Part shown: positions 21,862-52,643 of the stretch, piece after piece
Layout: every line of letters begins with the position of its first letter
Numbering within the stretch: the first letter of the stretch is position 1
Assembly (NCBI GenBank): GCA_964019155.1
Contig: OZ025243.1
Coordinates: 16,200,288 to 16,264,287, forward strand
Source: Osedax fenrisi
Taxonomy: Eukaryota; Annelida; Polychaeta; Sabellida; Siboglinidae
Reading direction: 5' to 3'
DNA: 64,000 nucleotides
Position numbers and translations under genes: made by a program
Notes under the pieces: model-generated
Seen by the model: the letters and a program-made list of their open reading frames with translations, nothing else
What the model was told of the DNA's origin: nothing
The model's database searches: none

Positions 21862-22675
21862 GATATTTAGAAACGAGCTTTAATAATATACTATATTGTT
21901 AGTGTGTAACGTTCGTCTCTCTCTAGATACATTGATCAATAATATACCGGAAGTCAAGGAGATTCCCGCTCCTAAGAAGAAGACTAGAAGCTCGAGGAGG
22001 AAACCCTGTTAGTTATGTTGTCATCTATCGTCGATACATCCATTTCCACCTCCTCCTCCTCTTCATCCTCCTCTTCATCCTCCTCTTCATCCTCCTCCTC
22101 TTCATCATCCTCACCTCGAGTATACACACATTCGTGTTTAGTTTCATCGATTGATTTTCATTTATACAAATATATATTCTAACGTATAATATTTTCTAAG
22201 GATAACGTACGTTATTGAAATACATAATTCATTATATCCTATTTATATACATAATAATATTTATTAGAAGAAGTGAATTTTTTTTCCTGTTAATTTACTA
22301 GTATATTTAAATTGTAAACATGTATATACATATTAACGTACATGTTTATTTAGATAATAGGGAATTAATAAGTAATAATGTTTGCTAGTCGATTCAACGA
22401 GCGATGGTGTGGCTAAGTCTATAGACATGTCTGCATTGGATAGCATTACTACTGAGAAGAATAAACATAAAAAGGTTTTTAATTTGATATATATATATAT
22501 ATATATTATTATAGAATATGTTTTATTATAAAATATAGTACATATATGTAACATTTTAAGTATGTATTCATCAATATTTGTTATAACAATAATTTCTATG
22601 CAGGGTGGTGAGAAAGCAGCCCCCAGAGTCACCCGTTCAAAAACTAAGTCAACTGAAGACTGCTCAATACAGTGA
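631..22675 (+). CDS. Long coiled-coil protein gene, 3' portion (28 exons proposed)
   Basis: I do not recognise the family. The gene enters the window through an acceptor at 629-630, so its 5' end lies upstream. A 986-codon exon is followed by about 27 small exons ending in a TGA at 22673. The product is Glu/Lys/Leu/Asp/Ser-rich with heptad-like spacing almost throughout, few aromatic residues and no visible membrane segment, as in cytoskeletal or mitotic coiled-coil proteins. The last eight exons switch to a basic tail with Lys/Arg clusters and several SP and TP sites, which could be a nuclear/chromatin targeting or CDK-regulated tail. A mitotic kinesin or centrosomal tail is one possibility, but no motor or other diagnostic domain is visible. 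Three junctions or exons carry one-base frame breaks (8677/8889, about 16250, 17261/18781), so either the assembly has indels or the gene is decaying. Exon phases otherwise agree. Confidence 0.75.
1615..2440 (+). repeat. Six tandem 138-bp (46-codon) repeats inside exon C1
   Basis: The (G/A)(A/T)TGCACAAGATG landmark recurs at 1755, 1893, 2031, 2169 and 2307, exactly 138 bp apart, with a more diverged copy starting near 1617. The last copy is 9 bp shorter. Copies two to four are almost identical at the DNA level, so the expansion or homogenisation is recent. Each unit keeps the frame and reads as coiled coil with landmarks such as NQELSDKL and EQAKQQLK. Confidence 0.93.
4071..4171 (+). CDS. Coiled-coil gene exon C2
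   Basis: 101 nt, phase 0 in and 2 out. Acceptor TTGTAAAG (AG at 4069-4070), donor AGCAG|GTAGAG. It encodes a helical segment containing SDRIANLVNELDLLK. It is the first member of the alternating 101/121-nt exon series. Confidence 0.7.
4241..4361 (+). CDS. Coiled-coil gene exon C3
   Basis: 121 nt, phase 2 in and 0 out. Acceptor CTCTTAG, preferred donor GCAATG|GTTTTT. An alternative donor CAG|GTAATT at 4278 would shorten it. The longer form is preferred because its length and phase equal those of exons at 8287 and 11175. Confidence 0.65.
4797..5376. mobile_element. TTAA-flanked short inverted-repeat element, copy A
   Basis: Bounded by TTAA on both sides with terminal GGGGA / TCCCC. The right end reads TAGCTGGTCCCCTTAA. 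It contains ATATTATCTTTAAAATG, shared with copy B at 23217-23661. No coding capacity. TTAA target duplication is the hallmark of piggyBac-type transposition, so a non-autonomous piggyBac-like element is inferred. Confidence 0.5.
5485..5564 (+). CDS. Coiled-coil gene exon C4
   Basis: 80 nt, phase 0 in and 2 out. Acceptor ATTCACAG, donor GAGAG|GTCAGC. It encodes a segment with LRLDIQASRDEITLLK. It occupies the place of a 101-nt exon in the repeat series but is 21 nt (three heptad turns less one residue, in frame) shorter. Confidence 0.75.
5593..7158. mobile_element. Possible TA-flanked element with 14-bp imperfect terminal inverted repeats
   Basis: AGCCGGTTCAGCTC after TA at 5593 faces GAGCCGAACCGGCT before TA near 7157 (13 of 14 match). 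TA flanks fit mariner-type insertion. The interior is AT-rich with no transposase ORF. The ends are GC-rich islands in AT-rich intron. Confidence 0.35.
7899..8250. repeat. Inverted-repeat element with CATAGAGCTAGAGAG arms
   Basis: CATAGAGCTAGAGAG near 7909 is matched in reverse complement near 8239. The homology continues through GGTAA and ATGCGGAAAGCT on both arms. Inside, a GCCATTTTGAGGTGACCA motif occurs twice in direct orientation (about 7990 and 8162). Non-coding; probably a foldback or MITE-like element in the intron before exon C5. Confidence 0.5.
8287..8407 (+). CDS. Coiled-coil gene exon C5
   Basis: 121 nt, phase 2 in and 0 out. Acceptor TTGTAG, donor ATCAAG|GTCATT. The frame stays open and helical (LLDAEVANSTDLELE), and base composition is clearly richer in GC than the flanking introns. 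Confidence 0.75.
8577..8677 (+). CDS. Coiled-coil gene exon C6
   Basis: 101 nt, phase 0 in and 2 out. Acceptor ACTCAG, donor CAAAG|GTTTAG. The encoded segment (VKIELMKLEADYKVAC) is recognisably paralogous to exon C8 (VKIQSQKFESDYKIAC). Confidence 0.78.
8889..9070 (+). CDS. Coiled-coil gene exon C7 (frame break at its 5' end)
   Basis: 182 nt after acceptor ATAATTAG, donor ACGGAG|GTGCGT. The open frame (RMLQEEKDVSKQML) needs incoming phase 1, but C6 leaves phase 2. The in-phase reading hits TAA after three codons. With one base fewer (181 nt) the phase would match the series. A one-base insertion or an acceptor shift is the simplest explanation. Confidence 0.6.
9670..9770 (+). CDS. Coiled-coil gene exon C8
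   Basis: 101 nt, phase 0 in and 2 out. Acceptor ATTACAG, donor TTGAG|GTTTAG. Its length, phases, donor sequence and encoded segment parallel exon C6, which indicates a tandem duplication. Confidence 0.78.
9903..10699. mobile_element. Pogo/Tigger-like non-autonomous element (MITE)
   Basis: CAGTAAAACCTCTCTATAAG at the left end is matched in inverted form by the right end (CTTATAGAGAGGTTTTACTG), flanked by TA on both sides. CAGT-AACCTC termini are typical of pogo/Tigger transposons of the Tc1/mariner superfamily. The 797-bp interior is AT-rich with no transposase ORF. Subterminal CTCTTTATAAGAAA direct repeats recur near 9927, 9999, 10045 and 10626, which could be transposase binding sites (inference). 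Confidence 0.7.
11090..11154 (+). repeat. 14-bp tandem repeat containing TACTAAG
   Basis: About 4.5 copies of TACTAAGCATTGCC, 20-85 bp upstream of the acceptor of exon C9. TACTAAG resembles the branch-point consensus. Confidence 0.85.
11175..11295 (+). CDS. Coiled-coil gene exon C9
   Basis: 121 nt, phase 2 in and 0 out. Acceptor TTACGCAG, donor ACTGAG|GTTACT. It encodes RDIADLFEEKASASDKL. It pairs with C8 as C5 pairs with C4. It lies directly downstream of a 14-bp TACTAAG tandem array. Confidence 0.75.
12992..13087 (+). CDS. Coiled-coil gene exon C10
   Basis: 96 nt, phase 0 to 0. Acceptor CTATAG, donor TCTCAG|GTTATC. It encodes ILELNNKISSQDNDE. It has the same length and phases as exon C12. 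Confidence 0.75.
13152..13400 (+). repeat. CT-rich microsatellite before exon C11
   Basis: Imperfect CTCTAT units followed by a pure (CT)n run at about 13314-13381, ending 33 bp before the exon. ORFs across it are artefacts. Confidence 0.9.
13434..13538 (+). CDS. Coiled-coil gene exon C11
   Basis: 105 nt, phase 0 to 0. Acceptor ATGTAG, donor GATGAG|GTTAGC. It ends in SLCNSKNDE, paralogous to LSCKSKNEE at the end of exon C13. It is preceded by a long CT-rich tract that could act as an extended polypyrimidine tract. Confidence 0.78.
14154..14249 (+). CDS. Coiled-coil gene exon C12
   Basis: 96 nt, phase 0 to 0. Acceptor AATAAG (weak), donor TCTCAG|GTTAAT, nearly identical to that of C10. It encodes LREKDEMSSSDLVTELNDKL, a counterpart of C10. 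Confidence 0.7.
14298..14460 (+). repeat. Imperfect 26-28-bp tandem repeat before exon C13
   Basis: Six degenerate copies of a unit containing GACCCCTAATTATGTGA. A related ATGATGTCATT/GTAATAACGTG repeat follows C13 at 14580-14690. Confidence 0.75.
14469..14573 (+). CDS. Coiled-coil gene exon C13
   Basis: 105 nt, phase 0 to 0. Acceptor CTTACAG, donor GAAGAG|GTTATT. It aligns with exon C11 along its whole length (DEF..E, LKVSVEQL versus LKCSVDNL, then CKSKNEE). Confidence 0.78.
14978..15106 (+). repeat. 17-bp minisatellite (about seven copies)
   Basis: Degenerate copies of CGTTAATCTCTTTAATA in the intron before exon C14, followed by a pure (TA)n run at 15156-15194. Confidence 0.8.
15244..15348 (+). 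CDS. Coiled-coil gene exon C14
   Basis: 105 nt, phase 0 to 0. Acceptor TATTAAAG, donor AAGCAG|GTAACA. It encodes FKTELDKYKEEASAIQASL. It may be a further, more diverged member of the C11/C13 exon type. Confidence 0.72.
15542..15667 (+). CDS. Coiled-coil gene exon C15
   Basis: 126 nt, phase 0 to 0. Acceptor ACGACAG, donor GACGAG|GTTAAT. It encodes a strongly heptad-like segment (DVQKYELDVQKRELDVL). Confidence 0.78.
15962..16105 (+). repeat. 71-bp tandem duplication including a 3' splice site
   Basis: Two copies of a CTAAATTCATTCATTC...(TA)n...CATCATTTAGATT block. The second copy supplies the acceptor of exon C16; the first carries an identical CATCATTTAG at 16017-16026. Confidence 0.9.
16100..16346 (+). 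CDS. Coiled-coil gene exon C16 (internal frameshift)
   Basis: The acceptor is CATTTAG (AG 16098-16099), the second of two tandem copies. The first half reads well in frame 1 to about 16245 and then stops at TAA 16253. The helical reading resumes in a shifted frame (INDQLLVEIDDKLAEVRRLE). A one-base indel near 16240-16255 is inferred. The proposed donor GATGT|GTACGA gives phase 2, matching C17, but the end is uncertain. Confidence 0.55.
17039..17096 (+). CDS. Coiled-coil gene exon C17
   Basis: 58 nt, phase 2 in and 0 out. Acceptor ATTTACAG, donor GCAAAG|GTTAGC. It encodes NKCERIKEELEAK. The intron that follows is only 70 bp and holds a perfect AACCCCGGGGTT palindrome. Confidence 0.72.
17167..17261 (+). 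CDS. Coiled-coil gene exon C18
   Basis: Acceptor TACGTAG, phase 0 in. It encodes ELERQVVALREERNRLAAE followed by the basic SPRKRLSL, marking the end of the main coiled coil. The donor is probably ACAAA|GTTTGT (phase 2), but C19 needs phase 1, so the exact end or a base is uncertain. A dispersed repeat follows immediately. Confidence 0.65.
17283..17500. repeat. Dispersed repeat, copy 1, with 29-bp tandem units
   Basis: Three copies of a 29-bp GTAGTGAGAAAGTGG...CAATTGAAT unit, then a segment shared with the foldback element at 55388-56058 (AAGCAATTGAATGTAGTGTA, later GCGTGCGTCAATTGC). It abuts exon C18. ORFs through it on both strands derive from the repeat. Confidence 0.6.
18781..18822 (+). 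CDS. Coiled-coil gene exon C19 (microexon)
   Basis: 42 nt after acceptor TTGACAG, donor CATCGAG|GTTG. The frame fitting the next exon encodes the basic stretch IKKLRVRNPKTHR with phase 1 in and out. The alternative frame clashes with C20. Confidence 0.5.
18940..19032 (+). CDS. Coiled-coil gene exon C20
   Basis: 93 nt, phase 1 to 1. Acceptor TGATTAG, donor CATGAAG|GTTAGT. Ser/Asp/Val-rich, with HDSVDKHVEST. Probably disordered tail rather than coiled coil. Confidence 0.68.
19300..19362 (+). CDS. Coiled-coil gene exon C21
   Basis: 63 nt, phase 1 to 1. Acceptor ACAACAG, donor TCGAAG|GTTCGC. Encodes an acidic run (EEEEDDEN). Confidence 0.68.
20202..20321 (+). CDS. Coiled-coil gene exon C22, basic tail
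   Basis: 120 nt, phase 1 to 1. Acceptor TGTATAG, donor ATATCAG|GTTTGT. Extremely Lys/Arg-rich (KIKNKKFKKKSNRKFGK), resembling a nucleic acid-binding or nuclear localisation segment. Confidence 0.72.
20858..20907 (+). CDS. Coiled-coil gene exon C23
   Basis: 50 nt, phase 1 in and 0 out. Acceptor ATTTTCAG, donor AGAAAG|GTTTCA. Encodes DVLYANIKELMSPVRK, with an SP-V-R-K CDK-like site. Confidence 0.7.
21265..21398 (+). CDS. Coiled-coil gene exon C24
   Basis: 134 nt, phase 0 in and 2 out. Acceptor GACATAG, donor GATGAG|GTATTT. Encodes the basic tail with TPTPEKIRK and QSPLMRS sites followed by KFSKKIIQK. Serine/threonine-proline plus basic residues suggests CDK-type control of the tail (inference). 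Confidence 0.72.
21673..21731 (+). CDS. Coiled-coil gene exon C25
   Basis: 59 nt, phase 2 in and 1 out. Acceptor TCTTTAG, donor CGGAAA|GTTTGT. Acidic segment with SLTDDQDEFGTLPE. Confidence 0.68.
21927..22007 (+). CDS. Coiled-coil gene exon C26
   Basis: 81 nt, phase 1 to 1. Acceptor CTCTCTAG, donor AACCCT|GTTAGT. Ends in the basic PKKKTRSSRRKP, another candidate nuclear localisation signal. Confidence 0.7.
22033..22113 (+). repeat. CTC/TTC minisatellite
   Basis: Tandem CTCCTCTTCATC units in the intron after exon C26. Confidence 0.85.
22389..22474 (+). CDS. Coiled-coil gene exon C27
   Basis: 86 nt, phase 1 in and 0 out. Acceptor TTTGCTAG, donor AAAAAG|GTTTTT. Encodes SIDMSALDSITTEKNKHKK. 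Confidence 0.68.
22604..22675 (+). CDS. Coiled-coil gene terminal exon C28
   Basis: Acceptor TATGCAG, phase 0, 23 codons and TGA. Encodes PRVTRSKTKSTEDCSIQ. The stop is followed 28 bp later by AATAAA, which supports this as the gene end. Confidence 0.72.
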   Translation, partial: GGEKAAPRVTRSKTKSTEDCSIQ

Positions 22676-22702
22676 ACCACTTATCTAACTTACATATATT
22701 TA

Positions 22703-22708
22703 AATAAA
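22703..22708 (+). terminator. Polyadenylation signal of the coiled-coil gene
   Basis: Canonical AATAAA 28 bp after the stop codon. AATAAA is frequent by chance in such AT-rich DNA, but the position is good. Confidence 0.4.
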
Positions 22709-23216
22709 ATTGTTTCGTAAATAATTTTTTTAAATAATTCCAATTTACTTTATAAATATAATAATGATGAAACGATAATTATAAATATTATGGTTTTATG
22801 AATTATAATTTATGCTAATAATTTAATAATAGAATTAAAGTAAAAATATTTGATATATATATATTAGATTTGAAAATACAATATTATTTAAAACAAATTA
22901 ATATTAGATTCTACGAAATATACACTTATGTAATAATCTAATTGAATGTATATATTAAGATTGACAATTGATTGTAGACATGTTTTTAAAGTGAGTTTCA
23001 AGCAGATTAAATTAATATAATACAGAATTATTAGTTCCTAATATTAAAGTTAATAATATTATTAATGCCTTATATATTTAACCTGTTAACCCTTTAATCT
23101 TATGTAATATATATATATTATATACATAAATATAAATATAAATTATAATAATAACTTCAATATTAAAATGATTATTTTTATTTATGATATTAACTGAGAT
23201 ATATAATATAAAAAAC

Positions 23217-23661
23217 TTAAGGTGACCTCTTAAATTGAGAAAAAAAATGATGTTTCACATTTTTTTATATAATATTAACATATTAAATATTATCTTTAAA
23301 ATGATAAATAAAGTATATGTAGGTTAAAATTTAAACTTTTAAAAGTATATCATTGACATAAATTGTAATTAAAAAAAATCATTAATTTTAATAATCGTCA
23401 TAATTTAATAAATTTAAGATCAATTTTAGAATTTTACAAGTTAAAATAAAGAATATTATATATACATTTATATAAGTAATATTCACAGATTGCTATTTAT
23501 TTATAATAACATAATGTGATAAGTTATCATCTGTATATATAAAGCATACATTTTTCATAATTATATTATAAATACTTAAAAGAATAAATTTAATAGAATA
23601 AATTTACCTAGAATAATTATTTTTAATAATTTCACTCATTCAAAAACTAGCTGGCCCTTAA
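23217..23661. mobile_element. TTAA-flanked short inverted-repeat element, copy B
   Basis: Same ends as copy A (TTAAGG... and ...TAGCTGGCCCTTAA) and a shared internal ATATTATCTTTAAAATG. Lies in the intergenic region between the convergent genes. Shorter and more diverged than copy A. Confidence 0.45.
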
Positions 23662-25116
23662 TGAGTTGAAATGTTCAGATAATGTAGAATATATATGTAA
23701 ACTACATAATATTTGCATTTTTAAAAATTGTATAATTATTTAATCTTTTATTTTTTTGAAAATAAAATTTCAAAATAATTATAATTTATTAGTTATATTT
23801 TTAATAAATTATTAGTAATAACATCAGTATTTTTTTTTATATTCTATTAAAAAGTAAATTATTATAGATCTATATAATATTTATCACTGTTATATTTTGT
23901 ATTGAATTGACCACTATTTTTCCTATTAAAATACATGTAAAAATCTATTTATTGAACAGAGATCACCTACCCTAACTATTAAATACTTATATACTATTTC
24001 CTACATTATTATTTAGCTATTATACGCAATTCCATTAAATATTTTATAATACAAAATATGTTTAAATGGTATCATTAACTAAATTATATTCTTTAATTTA
24101 TTTTATTGTTTATATATATTTATTAAATTCAAATTAATTATATTTTACATTTCTAATAAATCTAATTATTGCATAAATTATATTCTTGAATTTATTTTAT
24201 TATTTATATATTTATTAAATTCAAATTAATTATATTTTACATTTCTAATAAATCTAATTATTGCATAAAGTGTAGTACATTTTCTAAAGTTTACTCAGTA
24301 ATATAATTATTTTAAATAAATATAATATCAGCAAAGATGTTCCGAAGGAAAGATATAAGACTTACGCGAAATCGTGTAATTCGAATCTGTATACAAAATA
24401 CCCTAGTGCCACTTATATAGGGTTATTTTTACGAACTATGTTGTTTATAATGTAAATTCGTATCAAACTATACACTTTTAAAATGTAAAATAAAATTAGT
24501 ATTTATATGATGAAAACTAAGTGTTCATTACTAATATATCAAAGCAATATGATATGTTGGTTTTAAATGCTATAAGTATATATTTGGTGAGTAAAAGCTA
24601 ATTTATATTGCATGTAATTTAATAGAGCAATGAAAAAAAAATATTTAAATAATTTTTAGTGTTTTATAGAGAATACATTTATATGATTAATTGCAAAGAA
24701 CAACATTATAAAAAAATATTCAAGTAATTCTAGATACATTTTTTAAAATGAAAAAAAAAATGTGTCTTATATGTATAAAAATATATATGTTATATAAAAT
24801 ATCTAGAAAATGTTATTATTTTCAAATATGCATTACATGATACATGATACAAACAAAATGTGCTCAATACATTGAATAACTCTATTGTAAACGGTATTTG
24901 AATAACCCTATATATTTCTTATCTACTACATGTAAAATAAATAAAATGTCGCTACACTGGGACCGTGCCTTAATCTGAGCATTAATAAAGTAACGAATTG
25001 AGAGATAATGTACATTGTACAAGGTATATTTATTATGTAGATATATATATATATAGTGATAGATATCATATAGATAAATATATATATGTATTAATAAATA
25101 ATTAGTAAATACTTAA

Positions 25117-25135
25117 TTTATTAAAACGATTTATT
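25117..25135 (-). terminator. Candidate polyadenylation signals of the kinase gene
   Basis: Two AATAAA motifs on the minus strand (TTTATT at 25117-25122 and 25130-25135), about 480 bp past the stop codon. Composition makes chance occurrence likely. Confidence 0.25.
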
Positions 25136-25607
25136 TATAATAATCATAATAAATAATTAATTATCAGGGTACAAATGATGTTGACATATAAAACAATGTA
25201 TAATAAAATATTCCGAGAATAGAATGGCATATGCAGGTGGTGGTGGTGGTGGTGATGGTGGTTATTGCTGTTGATCATTACTCCTCCTCCTCATCCGATG
25301 ATGTCATAATGGCAATGTCATTGTTACGCAACAATGAGAATCTGATGCTGATACGCAATACAAGTCCGCGAGGGCAATATATGAAATGCATATGTGTGTG
25401 TGTATATATATATATACACATATATATATACTGATAAAATCAAAACTAAACAATAAACGCAGGTTCATTTGATGAACGGTCGCGTGAGGGTAGGGGAGGC
25501 GAGGGAATATTTAGAGAGATACACAGATAGTAGAAGTAGCGGGTACCACCGTCTGGATGGGGACGGACGGGTGAGAGCGGGGGAAAATCTACGCCCATAT
25601 ATTACGG

Positions 25608-49961
<24,354 letters not shown>

Positions 49962-50486
49962 CTGATGTGAGAGAGGTAGGGGGTTAGGTATACATAGGGG
50001 GTAGCTAATAGTAGGGGTGTGAGGTAGTTATGAGGTAGTGCGGGGGGTTAGATATATGTGCGGGTGTGTGGTAGTGAATGGGGGTTATTAACTATAGTAG
50101 AAGTTGGGGTTAATTATGTATGTGAGTTTGAGGTAGTAATATGGGTGATGTGGGGGGTAGTAATGTGGGTGATGTGGGGGGTAGTTATATGTTGTGTTAG
50201 TGCTATTTAAGTTAAAGTGAGATATTAATTGTAAGTCCAGACTGTATATTAATATCAAACCATATGAAATCATACCTAATAGACATTCTTAATATTATAT
50301 GCTGTGAGATATATAATGTTATTGAGTGTGCCACTGTTAAATTGTATATATGTTTAAAATTCTATTTATTTTACCATTTATTAATACATAATTTCCAGAA
50401 ATCAAATAATAACTATGAAGTAAATTACATAAAAGAAAGCTCCATCATTACCATACACATTATTTCGCTCTCACTATCTAGAATGA

Positions 50487-50520
<34 letters not shown>

Positions 50521-50953
50521 CTAAATCTTAAAATTCATATAACAATGATATATGTAATCTATGCATATCTAAATATGAAGTCAAATTTACTAAATATACC
50601 TAATAAAAGAATGATATATCAGTAATAGTGTAGAATATATTATTATATATATATATTATTGATTGGCATATTTTAAAATAAAAAGAAACTTTATAGTGAA
50701 AGCCTAAATATACTAATATGTGTATCTACAATTTATAAATATGTTGTTTATCATGTATTTTACATATGATAAAATATAGTTTATTTTTACTGAACTGATA
50801 CTATACAAATTAGAAGTTTTAAAATATAAATGTTCACAAATAAAAATGCATATATGAAATACATAGTAAATGCATACACTTAAATACTTGTGAACTTAAA
50901 TTTATGTAACACATATTACAAACACAAACACTTTCACACAAAAACATAATTGT

Positions 50954-51040
50954 ACCACTACCACTACTACCACTACCACTACCACTACCACCACCACTAC
51001 CACCACTACCACTACCACTACCACCACTACTGCTACCACT

Positions 51041-51071
<31 letters not shown>

Positions 51072-51150
51072 TATTGTATTGCTTTTAACAGAAGTGTATG
51101 ACAATGCAGGTTATAAATAAGTAATACAAGAGTTGTAAGGGCATTAGTTA

Positions 51151-51243
<93 letters not shown>
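50954..51243. repeat. (ACC/ACT)n and (GT)n arrays
   Basis: CCACTA/CCACCA units at 50954-51071, then a roughly 45-unit (GT)n run at 51153-51243. Confidence 0.9.
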
Positions 51244-51244
<1 letters not shown>

Positions 51245-52339
51245 AATTAATCACTTACTTATTTATATCACATTCACTGTAATATGATAACATACCTACT
51301 GTGAGAGCTGTATTATGTAATTGTAGAACATATTATGTCATAGAACATATTACATAATATTAATTTTTTTCTATAAAAATAGATAGAAAATAATAGTAAC
51401 TATATATATTATATTGATATTATAAATAGTACTTTATAGTTTTATAAATCTGTTTTAGAGAAATTGATTGACTACTAGATTAATTCCATTATAAATATAC
51501 AATTTATTTATTGAAATAATATGTAAAATTAAATAATTCCATTATAAATAATGGTGATAATTGTTCTTCATTGCTATTGTATAATATTTGAATAAATCAC
51601 ATCAATGACATCAGGCATAGTAGTAATGGAAATAAGTTAACACACTACCTATTTAATAATTAGATTAACAGAGGGAGTTTGTCATTGTCATGAACTTAAT
51701 CAAATTGGAAAATTAATTTAATATTATTTTTAAAATTATAAATACAATAATATAGAAACAATAATAAGTATATATATTTATTTTTATTATATATTAAAAC
51801 ATAATATAATATATTATGATAAACACAATATTCTATGTTATTATTATTGTTGTTATTGTTATTATGATAGCCCAGTTGACAATGGCATTGTTAATATCAT
51901 TGGTAAGCTATTATTCATAATCAATGTGAAGCTGGGCACTTCTATCTGCTACTGATAATTAGTGATATCGTTTACAAAGAGTATAGAAGCATCTCAAGTG
52001 CGTGCAGTGAGAGGTTATGGAGTTATTGGTGTGTGATGGGGTGTGTGTGAGCGTGTGTGATGGGGTGTGTGTGAGCGTGTGTGAGCGCGTGTGTGTATGT
52101 GGTATAATTCAAGTATCATTAATGAACTGTGTATGGGTGGACAAAAGCTGTTCTACTTATTCACTGTAATGTAGAGCAGTTTATTGTTTGTGCATTTTCA
52201 CATGTATATGGTAATACGTCTGCTGCAGTGGGTTGGTGTTTGCGGGTGATTTATTATTTAATTATATATAAGATATAATCTTTAACATAAATAGATATGT
52301 AGAGTGTATTGGTGGTGCCTGTGAAAATGGGTATGGGTG

Positions 52340-52372
52340 TGTGGGTATGTGTGTGTGTGTGTGTGTGTGTGG

Positions 52373-52404
<32 letters not shown>

Positions 52405-52405
52405 T
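52340..52405. repeat. (GT)n microsatellite
   Basis: GT run with two GGTT interruptions. Confidence 0.9.
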
Positions 52406-52515
52406 TGTGTTCACATAAATAATAGGTATTATAAATACTAGTTGCATACCATGTATTACATATACTATACGATATATAAGAATATGTTATGTTTACTGCA
52501 AATCTGACAACCTAC

Positions 52516-52643
52516 TGATGGTAAAAGAAAAAGAGGTCGATCAGCTGGTGGATGATACACTCTAAGTGATGTAAAAAAGGCTATGAAAGATAGAGATGGT
52601 TGGAGGAAGATAGTCAAAAACTGCTCGACATGGTAAGTAAGGT
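52516..52643 (+). pseudogene. Degenerate LINE reverse transcriptase C-terminal fragment
   Basis: In one frame the DNA reads GKRKRGRSAGG, a TGA stop, then VKKAMKDRDGWRKIVKN. The KR.RGRP...W...RDRWR pattern is the usual C-terminal signature of several non-LTR retrotransposon ORF2 proteins. The stop replaces the expected tryptophan. No upstream reverse transcriptase remains, so it is a short dead 5'-truncated copy. Confidence 0.65.

Larger units (their letters stand above)
22709..25607. other. Convergent intergenic region
   Basis: About 2.9 kb between the 3' ends of two convergent genes. AT-rich, holding the TTAA-flanked copy B (23217-23661), a near-duplicate AT-rich block (about 24075-24150 and 24185-24265), a short (GGT)n at about 25234, and presumably both 3' UTR ends. 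No gene seen. Confidence 0.6.

Noticed and set aside
22333..22680. 115-codon minus-strand ORF
   Set aside because: Antisense of exons C27 and C28 plus intron.
24400..24920. Inverted TATAGGGTTAT motifs as ends of another element
   Set aside because: The matched stretch is short and mostly AT; no target duplication was seen.
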